A stretch of DNA of 8,773 bases from an uncultured Lachnospiraceae bacterium (GTDB taxonomy: Bacteria; Bacillota; Clostridia; Lachnospirales; Lachnospiraceae), in the NCBI GenBank assembly GCA_902803305.1, contig CADCPL010000057.1, positions 1 through 8,773 on the forward strand. The letters run 5' to 3'. The notes under the pieces were generated by a model that saw nothing but the letters and a program-made list of their open reading frames with translations, was not told the origin of the DNA and ran no database searches. Both the position numbers and the translations under genes were made by a program. Numbering within the stretch: the stretch's first letter is position 1; each line of letters opens with the position of its first letter. This document shows, piece after piece, positions 1 to 6,656 of this stretch.

Positions 1-765
1 AAATTGTCAGATAGTTATAATGACGGCAGACTACTGTCGGAGGGTGTCAGAACGGTCATACTCGGTAAGCCTAATGTCGGAAAATCATCCCTTCTTAATA
101 TACTTGCCGGATCGGAACGTGCTATAGTGACAGAGATTGCAGGTACCACCAGAGATACGATCGAAGAAGATATCACGATCGGAGGCGTGCAGCTGCATAT
201 AGTTGATACTGCAGGGATAAGGGATTCCGAAGATGTAGTTGAACAGATAGGTGTTAAGAAAGCTCTTTCGATCGCGGAAGATGCAGACCTTATCATAATG
301 GTCATTGATTCTTCCGAAGTGCTCTCTTCCGAAGATGAAGAGATACTCGGGTTTATCAGGAAAAAAGAAAAGAAATGCATGATACTTCTTAATAAGAGTG
401 ATCTCGGATCTGTAACCGGGGTTGATGAGATATCATGTTATACCGATAATCCGGTCATTGTTGTATCGGCAAAGGATGAGACCGGCATAGATGAACTGAA
501 GCAGTTCATAGTTGATGAATATTCAAAAGGACTCATCAAATATAATGATGAGATATTCATTTCAAATGTAAGACAGAAGGAAGCGATCAATGATGCGATC
601 GAGTCTCTTCTGTGTGTGGCAAGATCGATCACCGAGCATATGCCGGAAGATCTGTATTCGGTAGATCTTACCGCCGCCTATGAATCACTCGGCCGTGTGA
701 TCGGTGAGCAGATAGGTGATGATGTTGCGCAGGAAATATTCGGCAAGTTTTGTATGGGAAAATGA
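1..765 (+). CDS. mnmE: MnmE (TrmE) tRNA modification GTPase, 3' part only
   Basis: This is the C-terminal portion of MnmE, the K+-dependent GTPase that works with MnmG to install the carboxymethylaminomethyl-type group on U34 of certain tRNAs. The frame is open from base 1, so the N-terminal tetrahydrofolate-binding domain and the real start lie upstream of the window; the TTG at base 4 is not a start. The G domain is complete: P-loop GKPNVGKSS (nt 64-90), G2 loop GTTRD (142-156), DTAG (205-216) and NKSD (391-402), then a VSAKDETGI G5 segment. The protein ends in CMGK (751-762), matching the C-[ILV]-G-K terminus of the family, whose Cys is needed for modification. The stop codon overlaps the mnmG start as ATGA, which suggests translational coupling of the two partner subunits. 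Nothing suggests a pseudogene. Confidence 0.97.
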   Translation, partial: KLSDSYNDGRLLSEGVRTVILGKPNVGKSSLLNILAGSERAIVTEIAGTTRDTIEEDITIGGVQLHIVDTAGIRDSEDVVEQIGVKKALSIAEDADLIIMVIDSSEVLSSEDEEILGFIRKKEKKCMILLNKSDLGSVTGVDEISCYTDNPVIVVSAKDETGIDELKQFIVDEYSKGLIKYNDEIFISNVRQKEAINDAIESLLCVARSITEHMPEDLYSVDLTAAYESLGRVIGEQIGDDVAQEIFGKFCMGK

Positions 766-2639
766 TCAACACTACTTATGAAGAAAAATATGATGTTGTG
801 GTAGTAGGTGCAGGACACGCAGGATGTGAGGCTGCTCTTGCTGCGGCCAGACTGGGGCTTGAGACAGTTGTCTTTACCGTCAGTATCAATTCGATCGCAC
901 TTATGCCTTGTAATCCTAACATAGGCGGAAGTTCGAAAGGTCATCTGGTAAGGGAGATCGATGCACTTGGCGGCGAGATGGGAAAGAACATCGACAAGAC
1001 TTATATACAGTCCAAGATGCTCAACGTTTCAAAAGGTCCTGCAGTTCACTCACTTCGTGCCCAGGCAGATAAATCCGATTATTCAAGATCGATGAGACAG
1101 GTTCTTGAAAATCAGGAGCACTTGACTGTCAAACAGGCCGAGGTATGTGAACTTATCGTTGAAGACGGTGCTGTCCGCGGAGTGAAGATCTTTACGGGCG
1201 GAACTTTTTATGCGAAGGCGGTTGTACTTTGTACCGGTACTTATCTTCGCGCGAGATGTCTGTGCGGTGAAGCCATCACATATACAGGACCGAACGGTCT
1301 GATGGCAGCGAATCATCTGACACAGAGTCTTATTGATAACGGGATCGAGATGTATCGTTTCAAGACAGGTACTCCGGCAAGGATAGATAAGAGGACGATC
1401 GATTTTTCCAAAATGGAAGAACAAAAGGGAGATGTGAAAGTTGTTCCTTTTTCATTCTCGACTGATCCGGAATCTCTTGATAAAGAACAGGTCAGCTGCT
1501 ATCTGACATATACCAACGAAGAAACTCATAAGATAATAAGGGACAATCTTGACAGGTCACCGATATATGCAGGAGTCATTGAAGGTACGGGTCCGAGATA
1601 TTGTCCTTCGATAGAAGATAAAGTCGTGAGGTTTGCCGACAAAGAAAGACATCAGTTGTTCGTGGAGCCGGAAGGGATACATACGAATGAGATGTATATT
1701 GCCGGCATGTCATCTTCTCTTCCCGAAGATGTTCAGATCAAAATGTACAGAACGATCCCGGGACTTGAAAATTGTAAGATCGTAAGAAATGCATATGCGA
1801 TAGAGTATGACTGTATAAATCCTCTGCAGCTTCATCACAGTCTGCAGTTCAAAAAGATAAAAGGTCTGTTTGCCGGAGGACAATTTAACGGAAGCTCAGG
1901 TTATGAGGAAGCCGGTGCGCAGGGACTTGTTGCCGGGATCAATGCAGCGATGTATTGTCTGGGAAAAGATTATATGATCATTGACAGATCGGAAGGATAT
2001 ATCGGAGTTCTAATTGATGATCTTGTTACCAAGGGAACCAAAGAGCCTTACCGTATGATGACAAGTCGTGCGGAATACAGGTTGCTCCTCAGACAGGATA
2101 ATGCGGATCTCCGTTTGAGAAGAAAAGGATATGAAGTCGGACTTATAAGTGAAGATGAATATAATGCACTCATCAAAAAGGAATCTCTTATCGAGGAAGA
2201 GATCGAAAGACTACGCACTACATATGTCGGAACAAACTCGAGAGTTCAGAAGTTCATGAGCGAGATGGGAAGTACCGCACTTAAGTCAGGTGTTCCTCTC
2301 TCGGAACTTATATGCAGACCGGAACTTGATTATGATCTGATAGCTCCGATAGATGATAACAGACCGATGCTTCCGGCTGATGTTACTGAGCAGGTAAATA
2401 TAAATATAAAGTATGAAGGATATATAACGAGGCAGAAAAAACAGGTTGAAGCTTTCAAGAAACTTGAGAACAAAAAGTTATCCGAGGACATTGATTATTC
2501 ATCGATCAAAGGTCTTCGTCTGGAAGCGGCTTCGAAGCTTGATCAGATGAAACCGGTGTCGATAGGTCAGGCATCCAGGATATCGGGAGTAAGTCCCGCC
2601 GATATATCTGTCCTTCTTGTATATCTTCAGGCAAAGTAA
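762..2639 (+). CDS. mnmG: MnmG (GidA), FAD-dependent tRNA U34 modification subunit
   Basis: MnmG is the FAD- and NADH-using partner of MnmE in the cytoplasmic MnmEG complex that modifies wobble uridine 34. The product has 625 residues, normal for the family. Visible motifs are the Rossmann dinucleotide site GAGHAGCE (16-23), CNPNIGG followed by KGHLVREIDALGG (from about 50), TGTYLR in the FAD domain, GPRYCPSIEDKVVRF with the conserved Cys at about 281, and AGGQFNGSSGYEEAGAQG (371-388), the two classic GidA signatures. A typical helical C-terminal domain follows. I chose ATG 762 because it forms a 4-nt ATGA overlap with the mnmE stop and places the FAD motif close to the N-terminus. A TTG at 750 in frame would add four residues and cannot be excluded. 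No strong Shine-Dalgarno is seen (only GGGA just upstream), consistent with coupling to mnmE translation. Confidence 0.97.
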   Translation: MINTTYEEKYDVVVVGAGHAGCEAALAAARLGLETVVFTVSINSIALMPCNPNIGGSSKGHLVREIDALGGEMGKNIDKTYIQSKMLNVSKGPAVHSLRAQADKSDYSRSMRQVLENQEHLTVKQAEVCELIVEDGAVRGVKIFTGGTFYAKAVVLCTGTYLRARCLCGEAITYTGPNGLMAANHLTQSLIDNGIEMYRFKTGTPARIDKRTIDFSKMEEQKGDVKVVPFSFSTDPESLDKEQVSCYLTYTNEETHKIIRDNLDRSPIYAGVIEGTGPRYCPSIEDKVVRFADKERHQLFVEPEGIHTNEMYIAGMSSSLPEDVQIKMYRTIPGLENCKIVRNAYAIEYDCINPLQLHHSLQFKKIKGLFAGGQFNGSSGYEEAGAQGLVAGINAAMYCLGKDYMIIDRSEGYIGVLIDDLVTKGTKEPYRMMTSRAEYRLLLRQDNADLRLRRKGYEVGLISEDEYNALIKKESLIEEEIERLRTTYVGTNSRVQKFMSEMGSTALKSGVPLSELICRPELDYDLIAPIDDNRPMLPADVTEQVNINIKYEGYITRQKKQVEAFKKLENKKLSEDIDYSSIKGLRLEAASKLDQMKPVSIGQASRISGVSPADISVLLVYLQAK

Positions 2640-2641
2640 GT

Positions 2642-3346
2642 ATGAGTGGATTTACCGATTGTCTTTCACAGATGAATATAAGTATATCAGAAGAACAGCT
2701 CGATCTGTTTGAAAGATATTATGAGCTTCTCATATCATGGAATGAGAAGATCAATCTTACTTCCATAACCGAAAAGGAAGATGTTTACTTTAAACATTTT
2801 GCAGACAGTATATGTGTTCTTAAGTATATGGATCTGTCAGATAAGAAGATCATCGATATCGGGACCGGTGGTGGTTTTCCCGGAATACCGATCAAGATCA
2901 TGTGTCCGGATGCAAGAGTTACTCTTCTTGATTCGTTGCAAAAGAGAATCGGATTCTTAAATGAAGTGATATCCGATCTCGGACTGTCAGATATTGAGGC
3001 AGTACATGGAAGGGCAGAAGATATTGCTTTTGAAGATAGGTTCAGGGAAAAATATGATACTTGTGTTTCAAGAGCCGTTGCCAATCTTCGTACACTTTCT
3101 GAGTATTGTTTACCATTTGTAAATAATTCGGGATTTTTTATTTCGTACAAGAGTGGTAGTATAGATGAAGAACTTACCGAGGCAGGAAATGCGATATCGA
3201 TTCTCGGTGGACAGACTGACAGAACTGAAAAGTTTTCTATCCCCGGTACGGACTATGAAAGGTCACTTGTATTTATAAAAAAGATCAAAGCAACAGATAA
3301 GAAGTATCCGAGAAAAGCAGGTACGCCACAAAGAAAACCTTTATAG
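2642..3346 (+). CDS. rsmG: RsmG (GidB) 16S rRNA m7G527 methyltransferase
   Basis: RsmG is the S-adenosylmethionine-dependent enzyme that methylates N7 of G527 in the 530 loop of 16S rRNA; its loss is known to give low-level streptomycin resistance. The 234-residue product has the usual length and motifs: NLTSI near residue 38, KHFADS (51-56), the SAM-binding IDIGTGGGFPGIP (71-83), LLDS (95-98) with the acidic residue expected to contact the cofactor ribose, SRAVA (143-147), and the basic tail YPRKAGTPQRKPL that closes most members. The ATG lies two bases after the mnmG stop and has only a weak AGG upstream (2629-2631), so translation probably depends on ribosomes finishing mnmG. Gene order mnmE-mnmG-rsmG is the standard origin-proximal arrangement in Firmicutes. 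Confidence 0.96.
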   Translation: MSGFTDCLSQMNISISEEQLDLFERYYELLISWNEKINLTSITEKEDVYFKHFADSICVLKYMDLSDKKIIDIGTGGGFPGIPIKIMCPDARVTLLDSLQKRIGFLNEVISDLGLSDIEAVHGRAEDIAFEDRFREKYDTCVSRAVANLRTLSEYCLPFVNNSGFFISYKSGSIDEELTEAGNAISILGGQTDRTEKFSIPGTDYERSLVFIKKIKATDKKYPRKAGTPQRKPL

Positions 3347-3357
3347 CGGAGATTATC

Positions 3358-4077
3358 ATGACAAGTAAAGACTTAATTGATGCATGTGATATACTTATCA
3401 AACTTGAGCAGGAGTTTTCTGCTGAGGAAGCAAAGTTGTCCGAAGTATCCGGAGAGCATGCGATGAGGATAGATGAGCTCGATCAGCAGATAACCACTTT
3501 CCGGAGAAATGAAGATGTGGACTTCCGTGTTTTCTCTCCGAGAAATGTGTCGACTGCCACATCGGAAAAGATCACTCTTCTTGAAACTGAAAAAAAGCAG
3601 CTCGAGCGTGAGAAGAAGGAAGCGGATAAACAGCTTAGGTACTATGCCGGAAAAACTGAGATGATTGGAAGAGTACTTGATCTTCTACGTGGAGATCTTA
3701 AGGAGGAATCCGAAGAGGATAGTCCTACTGTAAGAAACAGCCGCAATCCTTTTGCTTTTCTTGATGAAGATATAGAGGATGAAGTAATCGAAGATAAAGA
3801 AGATGAAGTTGCTGCACTATTCAAATCGGTCAAAGCCTTTGATAGGAGAGAAGCTTCTTCCGAAGAATTTACAGTTCAGAAACAGGATGATGAACCTGAG
3901 GTAACTACAGAACCGGTGGTAACTTATGAAGGAGTTCCTGTAGAAGATGTAGAACGTATCTGTCATAAGGTTGAGTTCTGCGAAAAGATATTCGGTAATG
4001 ACAGGATAAGATGTAAACTTGAGATCAAGAATATCATCGCTGATCTTCGCGATCTGATCCGTGCATATACAAAATAG
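3358..4077 (+). CDS. Acidic coiled-coil protein resembling the sensor part of DegS-type histidine kinases
   Basis: I do not recognise a named family for this 239-residue soluble protein. A good GGAG (3348-3351) sits 6 nt before the ATG, which lies 11 bp after the rsmG stop, so it is probably the last gene of that operon. Residues about 15-50 and 68-112 are heptad-rich, charged and probably coiled coil. Between them is a VDFRVFSPRN segment (54-63). Residues 115-195 are very acidic and low in complexity, probably disordered. The C-terminus (196-239) reads like the second half of a HisKA_3 dimerisation helix pair, with HKVEFCEKI and then DRIRCKLEI, and stops where a kinase would continue to its ATPase domain. 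The phospho-acceptor His segment (E/D-L-H-D) and every HATPase motif are absent. I infer a relationship to DegS/LiaS-like kinases from recalled family patterns; it could be an adaptor or just a convergent coiled coil. It sits where Bacillus carries noc, but it has no ParB-like motif. Confidence 0.8.
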   Translation: MTSKDLIDACDILIKLEQEFSAEEAKLSEVSGEHAMRIDELDQQITTFRRNEDVDFRVFSPRNVSTATSEKITLLETEKKQLEREKKEADKQLRYYAGKTEMIGRVLDLLRGDLKEESEEDSPTVRNSRNPFAFLDEDIEDEVIEDKEDEVAALFKSVKAFDRREASSEEFTVQKQDDEPEVTTEPVVTYEGVPVEDVERICHKVEFCEKIFGNDRIRCKLEIKNIIADLRDLIRAYTK

Positions 4078-4085
4078 ATTCTTAT

Positions 4086-4103
4086 ATGTTTCACGTGAAA
4101 CAT
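4086..4103. promoter_or_regulatory. parS centromere site 1 (perfect)
   Basis: The 16-bp TGTTTCACGTGAAACA at 4087-4102 is a perfect match to the chromosomal parS consensus bound by ParB/Spo0J; flanking A and T extend the palindrome to 18 bp. ParB encoded about 1 kb downstream should load here as a CTP-dependent sliding clamp and direct origin segregation and SMC loading. It lies only 8 bp after the stop of the coiled-coil gene. Confidence 0.95.
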
Positions 4104-4108
4104 TTTTT
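4086..4108 (+). terminator. Possible weak intrinsic terminator formed by parS site 1 and a T run
   Basis: In RNA the parS palindrome can fold as a 7-bp stem (AUGUUUC with GAAACAU) closed by an ACGU loop. Six T residues follow (4103-4108), the first shared with the stem. The position, just after the last stop codon of the mnmEG-rsmG run, suits a terminator. The stem has only two G-C pairs, so its strength is doubtful. The dual role is inference. Confidence 0.3.
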
Positions 4109-4133
4109 ATGATCACATCGACAAACACAATAT

Positions 4134-4153
4134 AATGTTTCACGTGAAACATT
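4134..4153. promoter_or_regulatory. parS centromere site 2 (perfect)
   Basis: A second identical 16-bp parS core lies at 4136-4151, and flanking A/T bases make a 20-bp perfect palindrome. Its centre is 49 bp from that of site 1. Unlike site 1, it is followed by only three T residues (4152-4154), so it does not resemble a terminator. Two perfect sites between rsmG and parA form a small centromere cluster at the ParB locus itself. Confidence 0.95.
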
Positions 4154-4171
4154 TATGACCACATATTGATT

Positions 4172-4187
4172 TTCGATTCGTGAAACA
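4172..4187. promoter_or_regulatory. Degenerate parS-like half-site
   Basis: The right part of parS, CGTGAAACA, is exact at 4179-4187, but the left arm matches the consensus at only one of seven positions. Its centre is 36 bp from that of site 2. It may be a decayed third parS or a ParB half-site. A chance match to a 9-mer this close to two true sites is unlikely but possible. Confidence 0.4.
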
Positions 4188-4222
4188 AATCCCACATACT
4201 ATATCACATACAATAATCAGGA

Positions 4223-4251
4223 TTGAAAAACAACTATGTCTGTGAGATAAT
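4223..4251 (+). promoter_or_regulatory. Probable sigma-A promoter of parA-parB, extended -10 type
   Basis: TTGAAA (4223-4228) and GATAAT (4246-4251) are each one base from the -35 and -10 consensus and are separated by 17 bp. A TGA just upstream of the hexamer (4243-4245) gives the extended -10 TGn motif. Transcription would begin near 4258, leaving a leader of about 90 nt before parA. The leader contains a 6-bp inverted pair, ATGACA (4273-4278) with TGTCAT (4309-4314), of uncertain meaning. The promoter lies about 70 bp downstream of parS site 2, so spreading ParB could influence it. No other gene or RNA is apparent in the 4078-4347 gap. Confidence 0.65.
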
Positions 4252-4347
4252 CATTAACGTCAATTTTTAATGATGACAGGGTCAAAAGGTCGGAAGCGAT
4301 CATGTTCGTGTCATATATAAATAAGGAAACAATTGTAGGAGTAAGTA

Positions 4348-5115
4348 ATGGGAAAGATTATATCCATAGCAAATCAAAAAGGCGGAGTGGGTAAGACCAC
4401 AACAGCCATTAATCTGTCGGCGGCTCTTGCCAAGCAGGGCAAAAAGGTTCTGCTCATAGACTGCGATCCCCAGGGAAATGCAACAAGCGGTTTCGGAATA
4501 GAGAAGAACAATATAGAGAACACTGTATATGAACTTATGCTCGGAGACTGTTCCGTTAAGGATTGTATCATCAAGGATGTACGCAAGAACCTTTCGGTAA
4601 TCCCTTCGAATGTAAATCTTGCCGGAGCAGATATCGAGCTCATCGGTAAAGAGAAAAAAGAATTCATATTAAAGGAAGAGATAGATTGGGTAGTGAACGA
4701 ATATGATTATATCCTGATCGACTGTCCTCCGTCACTTAATACATTAACGGTCAATGCGATGGTCGCTTCTTCAACCGTACTTGTTCCGATCCAGTGTGAG
4801 TACTATGCACTTGAAGGAATCAGTCAGTTGATATATACGATCAATCTGGTAAGAGAAAGACTGAATCCCGTACTCAATATCGAAGGCGTGGTATTTACCA
4901 TGTTCGATTCAAGAACAAATCTTTCGCAGCAGGTGGTGAACAATGTTAAGGAGAACCTGTCTCAGTATGTATTCGAAACGGTGATCCCGAGGAACATCAG
5001 ACTTGCGGAAGCACCCAGCTTTGGTGAACCGATCACCGAATACGATCCGAGATCGGTAGGTGCCAAGAGCTATAACGATCTTGCGAAGGAACTTATTAAG
5101 AAGAACGCTAAGTAA
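4348..5115 (+). CDS. parA: ParA (Soj) chromosome-partitioning ATPase
   Basis: ParA is the ATP-dependent, non-specifically DNA-binding dimer whose ATPase is stimulated by ParB, driving segregation of origins and, in Bacillus, modulating DnaA. The 255-residue product is full length and lacks the N-terminal helix-turn-helix of plasmid type Ia ParA, so it is the chromosomal Soj-like type. It shows the deviant Walker A box KGGVGKT (11-17) with the signature Lys 11 and catalytic Lys 16, the A' motif LIDCDPQGN (36-44) and Walker B ILIDCPPS (122-129). The region IPRNIRLAEAPSFGEPI (about 213-229) contains the basic residues used for DNA binding in this family. A strong TAGGAG (4336-4341) sits 6 nt before the ATG. 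The gene is followed after 31 bp by parB and preceded by its own promoter and two parS sites. Confidence 0.97.
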   Translation: MGKIISIANQKGGVGKTTTAINLSAALAKQGKKVLLIDCDPQGNATSGFGIEKNNIENTVYELMLGDCSVKDCIIKDVRKNLSVIPSNVNLAGADIELIGKEKKEFILKEEIDWVVNEYDYILIDCPPSLNTLTVNAMVASSTVLVPIQCEYYALEGISQLIYTINLVRERLNPVLNIEGVVFTMFDSRTNLSQQVVNNVKENLSQYVFETVIPRNIRLAEAPSFGEPITEYDPRSVGAKSYNDLAKELIKKNAK

Positions 5116-5146
5116 ATTGAAATAGATTTTCAAAGGAGAAATAATA

Positions 5147-6022
5147 ATGGCAGCAAAAAAAGGACTCGGTAAAGGACTTGATACTCTGATCCCGAAGGGG
5201 GTAGTCGTAAGCGACAAACCGACGGCGAAGGAAAATACCAATGCCGCAAAGCCTGATCAATATGTAAAGATAACAAAGGTTGAACCGAATCGTAATCAGC
5301 CGAGAAAGAGATTTGATGAGGACGAACTTCAGGAACTGTCCGATTCGATCAAGCTTCACGGAGTACTGTTCCCTATACTTGTAGTCAATCGCGGAGACTA
5401 TTATCAGATAGTTGCCGGTGAGCGCAGATGGAGAGCAGCCAAGATGGCGGGCCTTAAAGAAGTACCCGTTATCATCCGTGAATATACGGAAAAAGAGATA
5501 GCCGTAATCTCACTTATAGAGAACACACAGAGATCAGACCTTAACCCGATTGAAGAAGCAAAGGCATATAAGGCTTTGATCGAGGAACATAAGCTGAAGC
5601 AGGACGAACTGGCTGAAGAGGTATCCAAGAGCAGAACAGCCATCACCAATTCGATGAGACTCTTAAAGCTCTCACCCAATGTCCAGGACATGATCATCGA
5701 AGAAATGATCTCGGCAGGACATGCCAGGGCACTTCTGTCCATCGAAGATCCGGATGAGCAGTACGAACTGGCTCAGCGTGTAATGGATGAAAAGCTTTCA
5801 GTCAGGGATATAGAGAAGATCGTCAAGGCCAAGAACAAGCCCAAGATCGAAAAGAAAAAGAATGAAAAGCAGGAAGCCCTTTATCATGATATAGAGGAAA
5901 AACTGAAAGCAAGTATAGGAACAAAAGTCACAATTACCGCAAAAGGTGACAATGCCGGTAAGATCGAGATTGATTTTTACAACCAGGATGATCTGCAGAA
6001 GATATTGGATATGTTAATATAG
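5147..6022 (+). CDS. parB: ParB (Spo0J) parS-binding CTPase clamp
   Basis: ParB binds parS, hydrolyses CTP, slides onto flanking DNA and recruits SMC while stimulating ParA. The 291-residue product has all expected parts. The N-terminal KGLGKGLDTLIPK (5-17) is the ParA-contact peptide. PNRNQPRKRF (47-56), GERRWRA (91-97) and ENTQR (125-129) are the CTP-pocket motifs. The helix-turn-helix around 150-175 includes SKSRTAITNSMRLL, which reads the parS palindrome, and GHARALL (191-197) follows. A lysine-rich linker (about 227-243) leads to a C-terminal dimerisation domain. The RBS AAAGGAG (5132-5138) is near ideal, 8 nt before ATG. The CTP motifs look intact, so the protein should be functional. 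Noc, the ParB paralogue of Bacillus, is not present in this window, and the matching perfect parS sites support the ParB assignment. Confidence 0.97.
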   Translation: MAAKKGLGKGLDTLIPKGVVVSDKPTAKENTNAAKPDQYVKITKVEPNRNQPRKRFDEDELQELSDSIKLHGVLFPILVVNRGDYYQIVAGERRWRAAKMAGLKEVPVIIREYTEKEIAVISLIENTQRSDLNPIEEAKAYKALIEEHKLKQDELAEEVSKSRTAITNSMRLLKLSPNVQDMIIEEMISAGHARALLSIEDPDEQYELAQRVMDEKLSVRDIEKIVKAKNKPKIEKKKNEKQEALYHDIEEKLKASIGTKVTITAKGDNAGKIEIDFYNQDDLQKILDMLI

Positions 6023-6054
6023 GTACTTAAATTTTCGTCAGAAAATTTCAGTAC
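6023..6054 (+). repeat. Long AT-rich hairpin directly after parB
   Basis: The arms 6023-6036 and 6041-6054 pair as five base pairs (GTACT with AGTAC), one T/C mismatch and eight more pairs (AAATTTTC with GAAAATTT), closed by a GTCA loop. The structure begins on the base after the parB stop codon. It has no following T run, so it is not a typical intrinsic terminator. It may stabilise the 3' end of parAB mRNA or be a processing site; that role is inference. Confidence 0.7.
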
Positions 6055-6058
6055 GTAG

Positions 6059-6095
6059 GCCACGCCTCCACGAAGTGGCATTTAAATGGCGTGGC
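6059..6095 (+). repeat. Nested inverted repeat upstream of the DUF4446 gene
   Basis: An 8-bp perfect outer stem pairs GCCACGCC (6059-6066) with GGCGTGGC (6088-6095). Inside it are a small CCAC-GAA-GTGG hairpin (6068-6078) and a self-complementary ATTTAAAT (6080-6087). GTGGC at 6075-6079 can also pair with GCCAC at 6059-6063, so two exclusive folds exist. No T run follows. It starts 4 nt after the preceding hairpin and ends 30 nt before the next ATG. Confidence 0.65.
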
Positions 6096-6125
6096 TCTCA
6101 AAAAGAAAAGGAGTATAATAATAAT

Positions 6126-6653
6126 ATGAATAATTCGATACTCGGAAGCATGGGAATATCAGATCCCGGAGTAATGATCATAATAATGCTGGTGCTTATA
6201 ATAGTTCTTGCAGTTATGCTCGTATTCCTGCTGATCAGGTATAATCGTCTGGAGACAAGCTATCAGATGTTCATGAAGGGCAGAAAAGCAGAGAGTCTCG
6301 AGGAAGAGATCGGTGCGCTCTTTGATGATATATCAGGCATGAAGACCCAGATCGATAAAAACAAGAAGGACATCAAAAAGATAGTCGAGAATCTTCGCGA
6401 ATGTTACCAGAGAGTCGGTATCGTCAAGTATGATGCGTTCAAGGAAATGGGTGGTAAGCTCTCGTTTTCGGTGGCGCTTCTTAATGATAATGAGACCGGA
6501 TTCATAATCAACTCGATCCATTCGAGCGAAGGATGCTATGTATATACAAAAGAGATAGTAAACGGTGAATGCGCAATATCTCTCGGAGATGAGGAGAAGA
6601 AAGCTCTTACTCTTGCGCAGTCCGCAGAGGCTTATCAGTTCGATCTGTCATGA
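6126..6653 (+). CDS. DUF4446 family membrane-anchored protein
   Basis: This 175-residue protein belongs to the DUF4446 family, of unknown function and commonly found next to parB in Clostridia. One strongly hydrophobic transmembrane segment (about 16-37) is followed by a positively charged and then coiled-coil-like stretch (about 55-93). The family core (about 96-167) includes VKYDAFKEMGGKLSFSVALLNDNETGF and SSEGCYVYTKEI, ending with a DEEKKAL helix. The bulk of the protein should face the cytoplasm. I chose ATG 6126, which has AAAAGGAG (6106-6113) upstream, although the 12-nt spacing is long. A GTG at 6075 in the same frame would place the RBS and hairpin inside the gene and is unlikely. The gap of 103 bp after parB carries two hairpins, so expression may be uncoupled from parAB. 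Family assignment is from recognised conserved segments; no reaction can be given. Confidence 0.88.
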   Translation: MNNSILGSMGISDPGVMIIIMLVLIIVLAVMLVFLLIRYNRLETSYQMFMKGRKAESLEEEIGALFDDISGMKTQIDKNKKDIKKIVENLRECYQRVGIVKYDAFKEMGGKLSFSVALLNDNETGFIINSIHSSEGCYVYTKEIVNGECAISLGDEEKKALTLAQSAEAYQFDLS

Positions 6654-6656
6654 GGT

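Noticed and set aside
750..761. TTG start for mnmG four codons upstream
   Set aside because: The ATG at 762 forms the common ATGA overlap with the mnmE stop and gives a normal N-terminus; the TTG has no better-spaced RBS.
1051..1059. CACTTCGTG in mnmG, the reverse complement of the shared intergenic hairpin core
   Set aside because: It encodes the conserved HSLRAQ stretch and has no extended stem, so it is most simply a coding coincidence.
3817..4152. A minus-strand open frame spanning the end of the coiled-coil gene and both parS sites
   Set aside because: Its start region is made from the parS palindrome itself, it overlaps a better-supported gene, and it shows no family features.
4078..4347. 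Possible DnaA boxes or oriC in the parS gap
   Set aside because: No TTATCCACA or close variant, in either orientation, was seen by eye; the gap is explained by parS, promoter and leader.
6075..6125. GTG start for the DUF4446 gene at 6075
   Set aside because: It would place the inverted repeat and the AAAAGGAG ribosome site inside the coding region and add a segment unlike the family.
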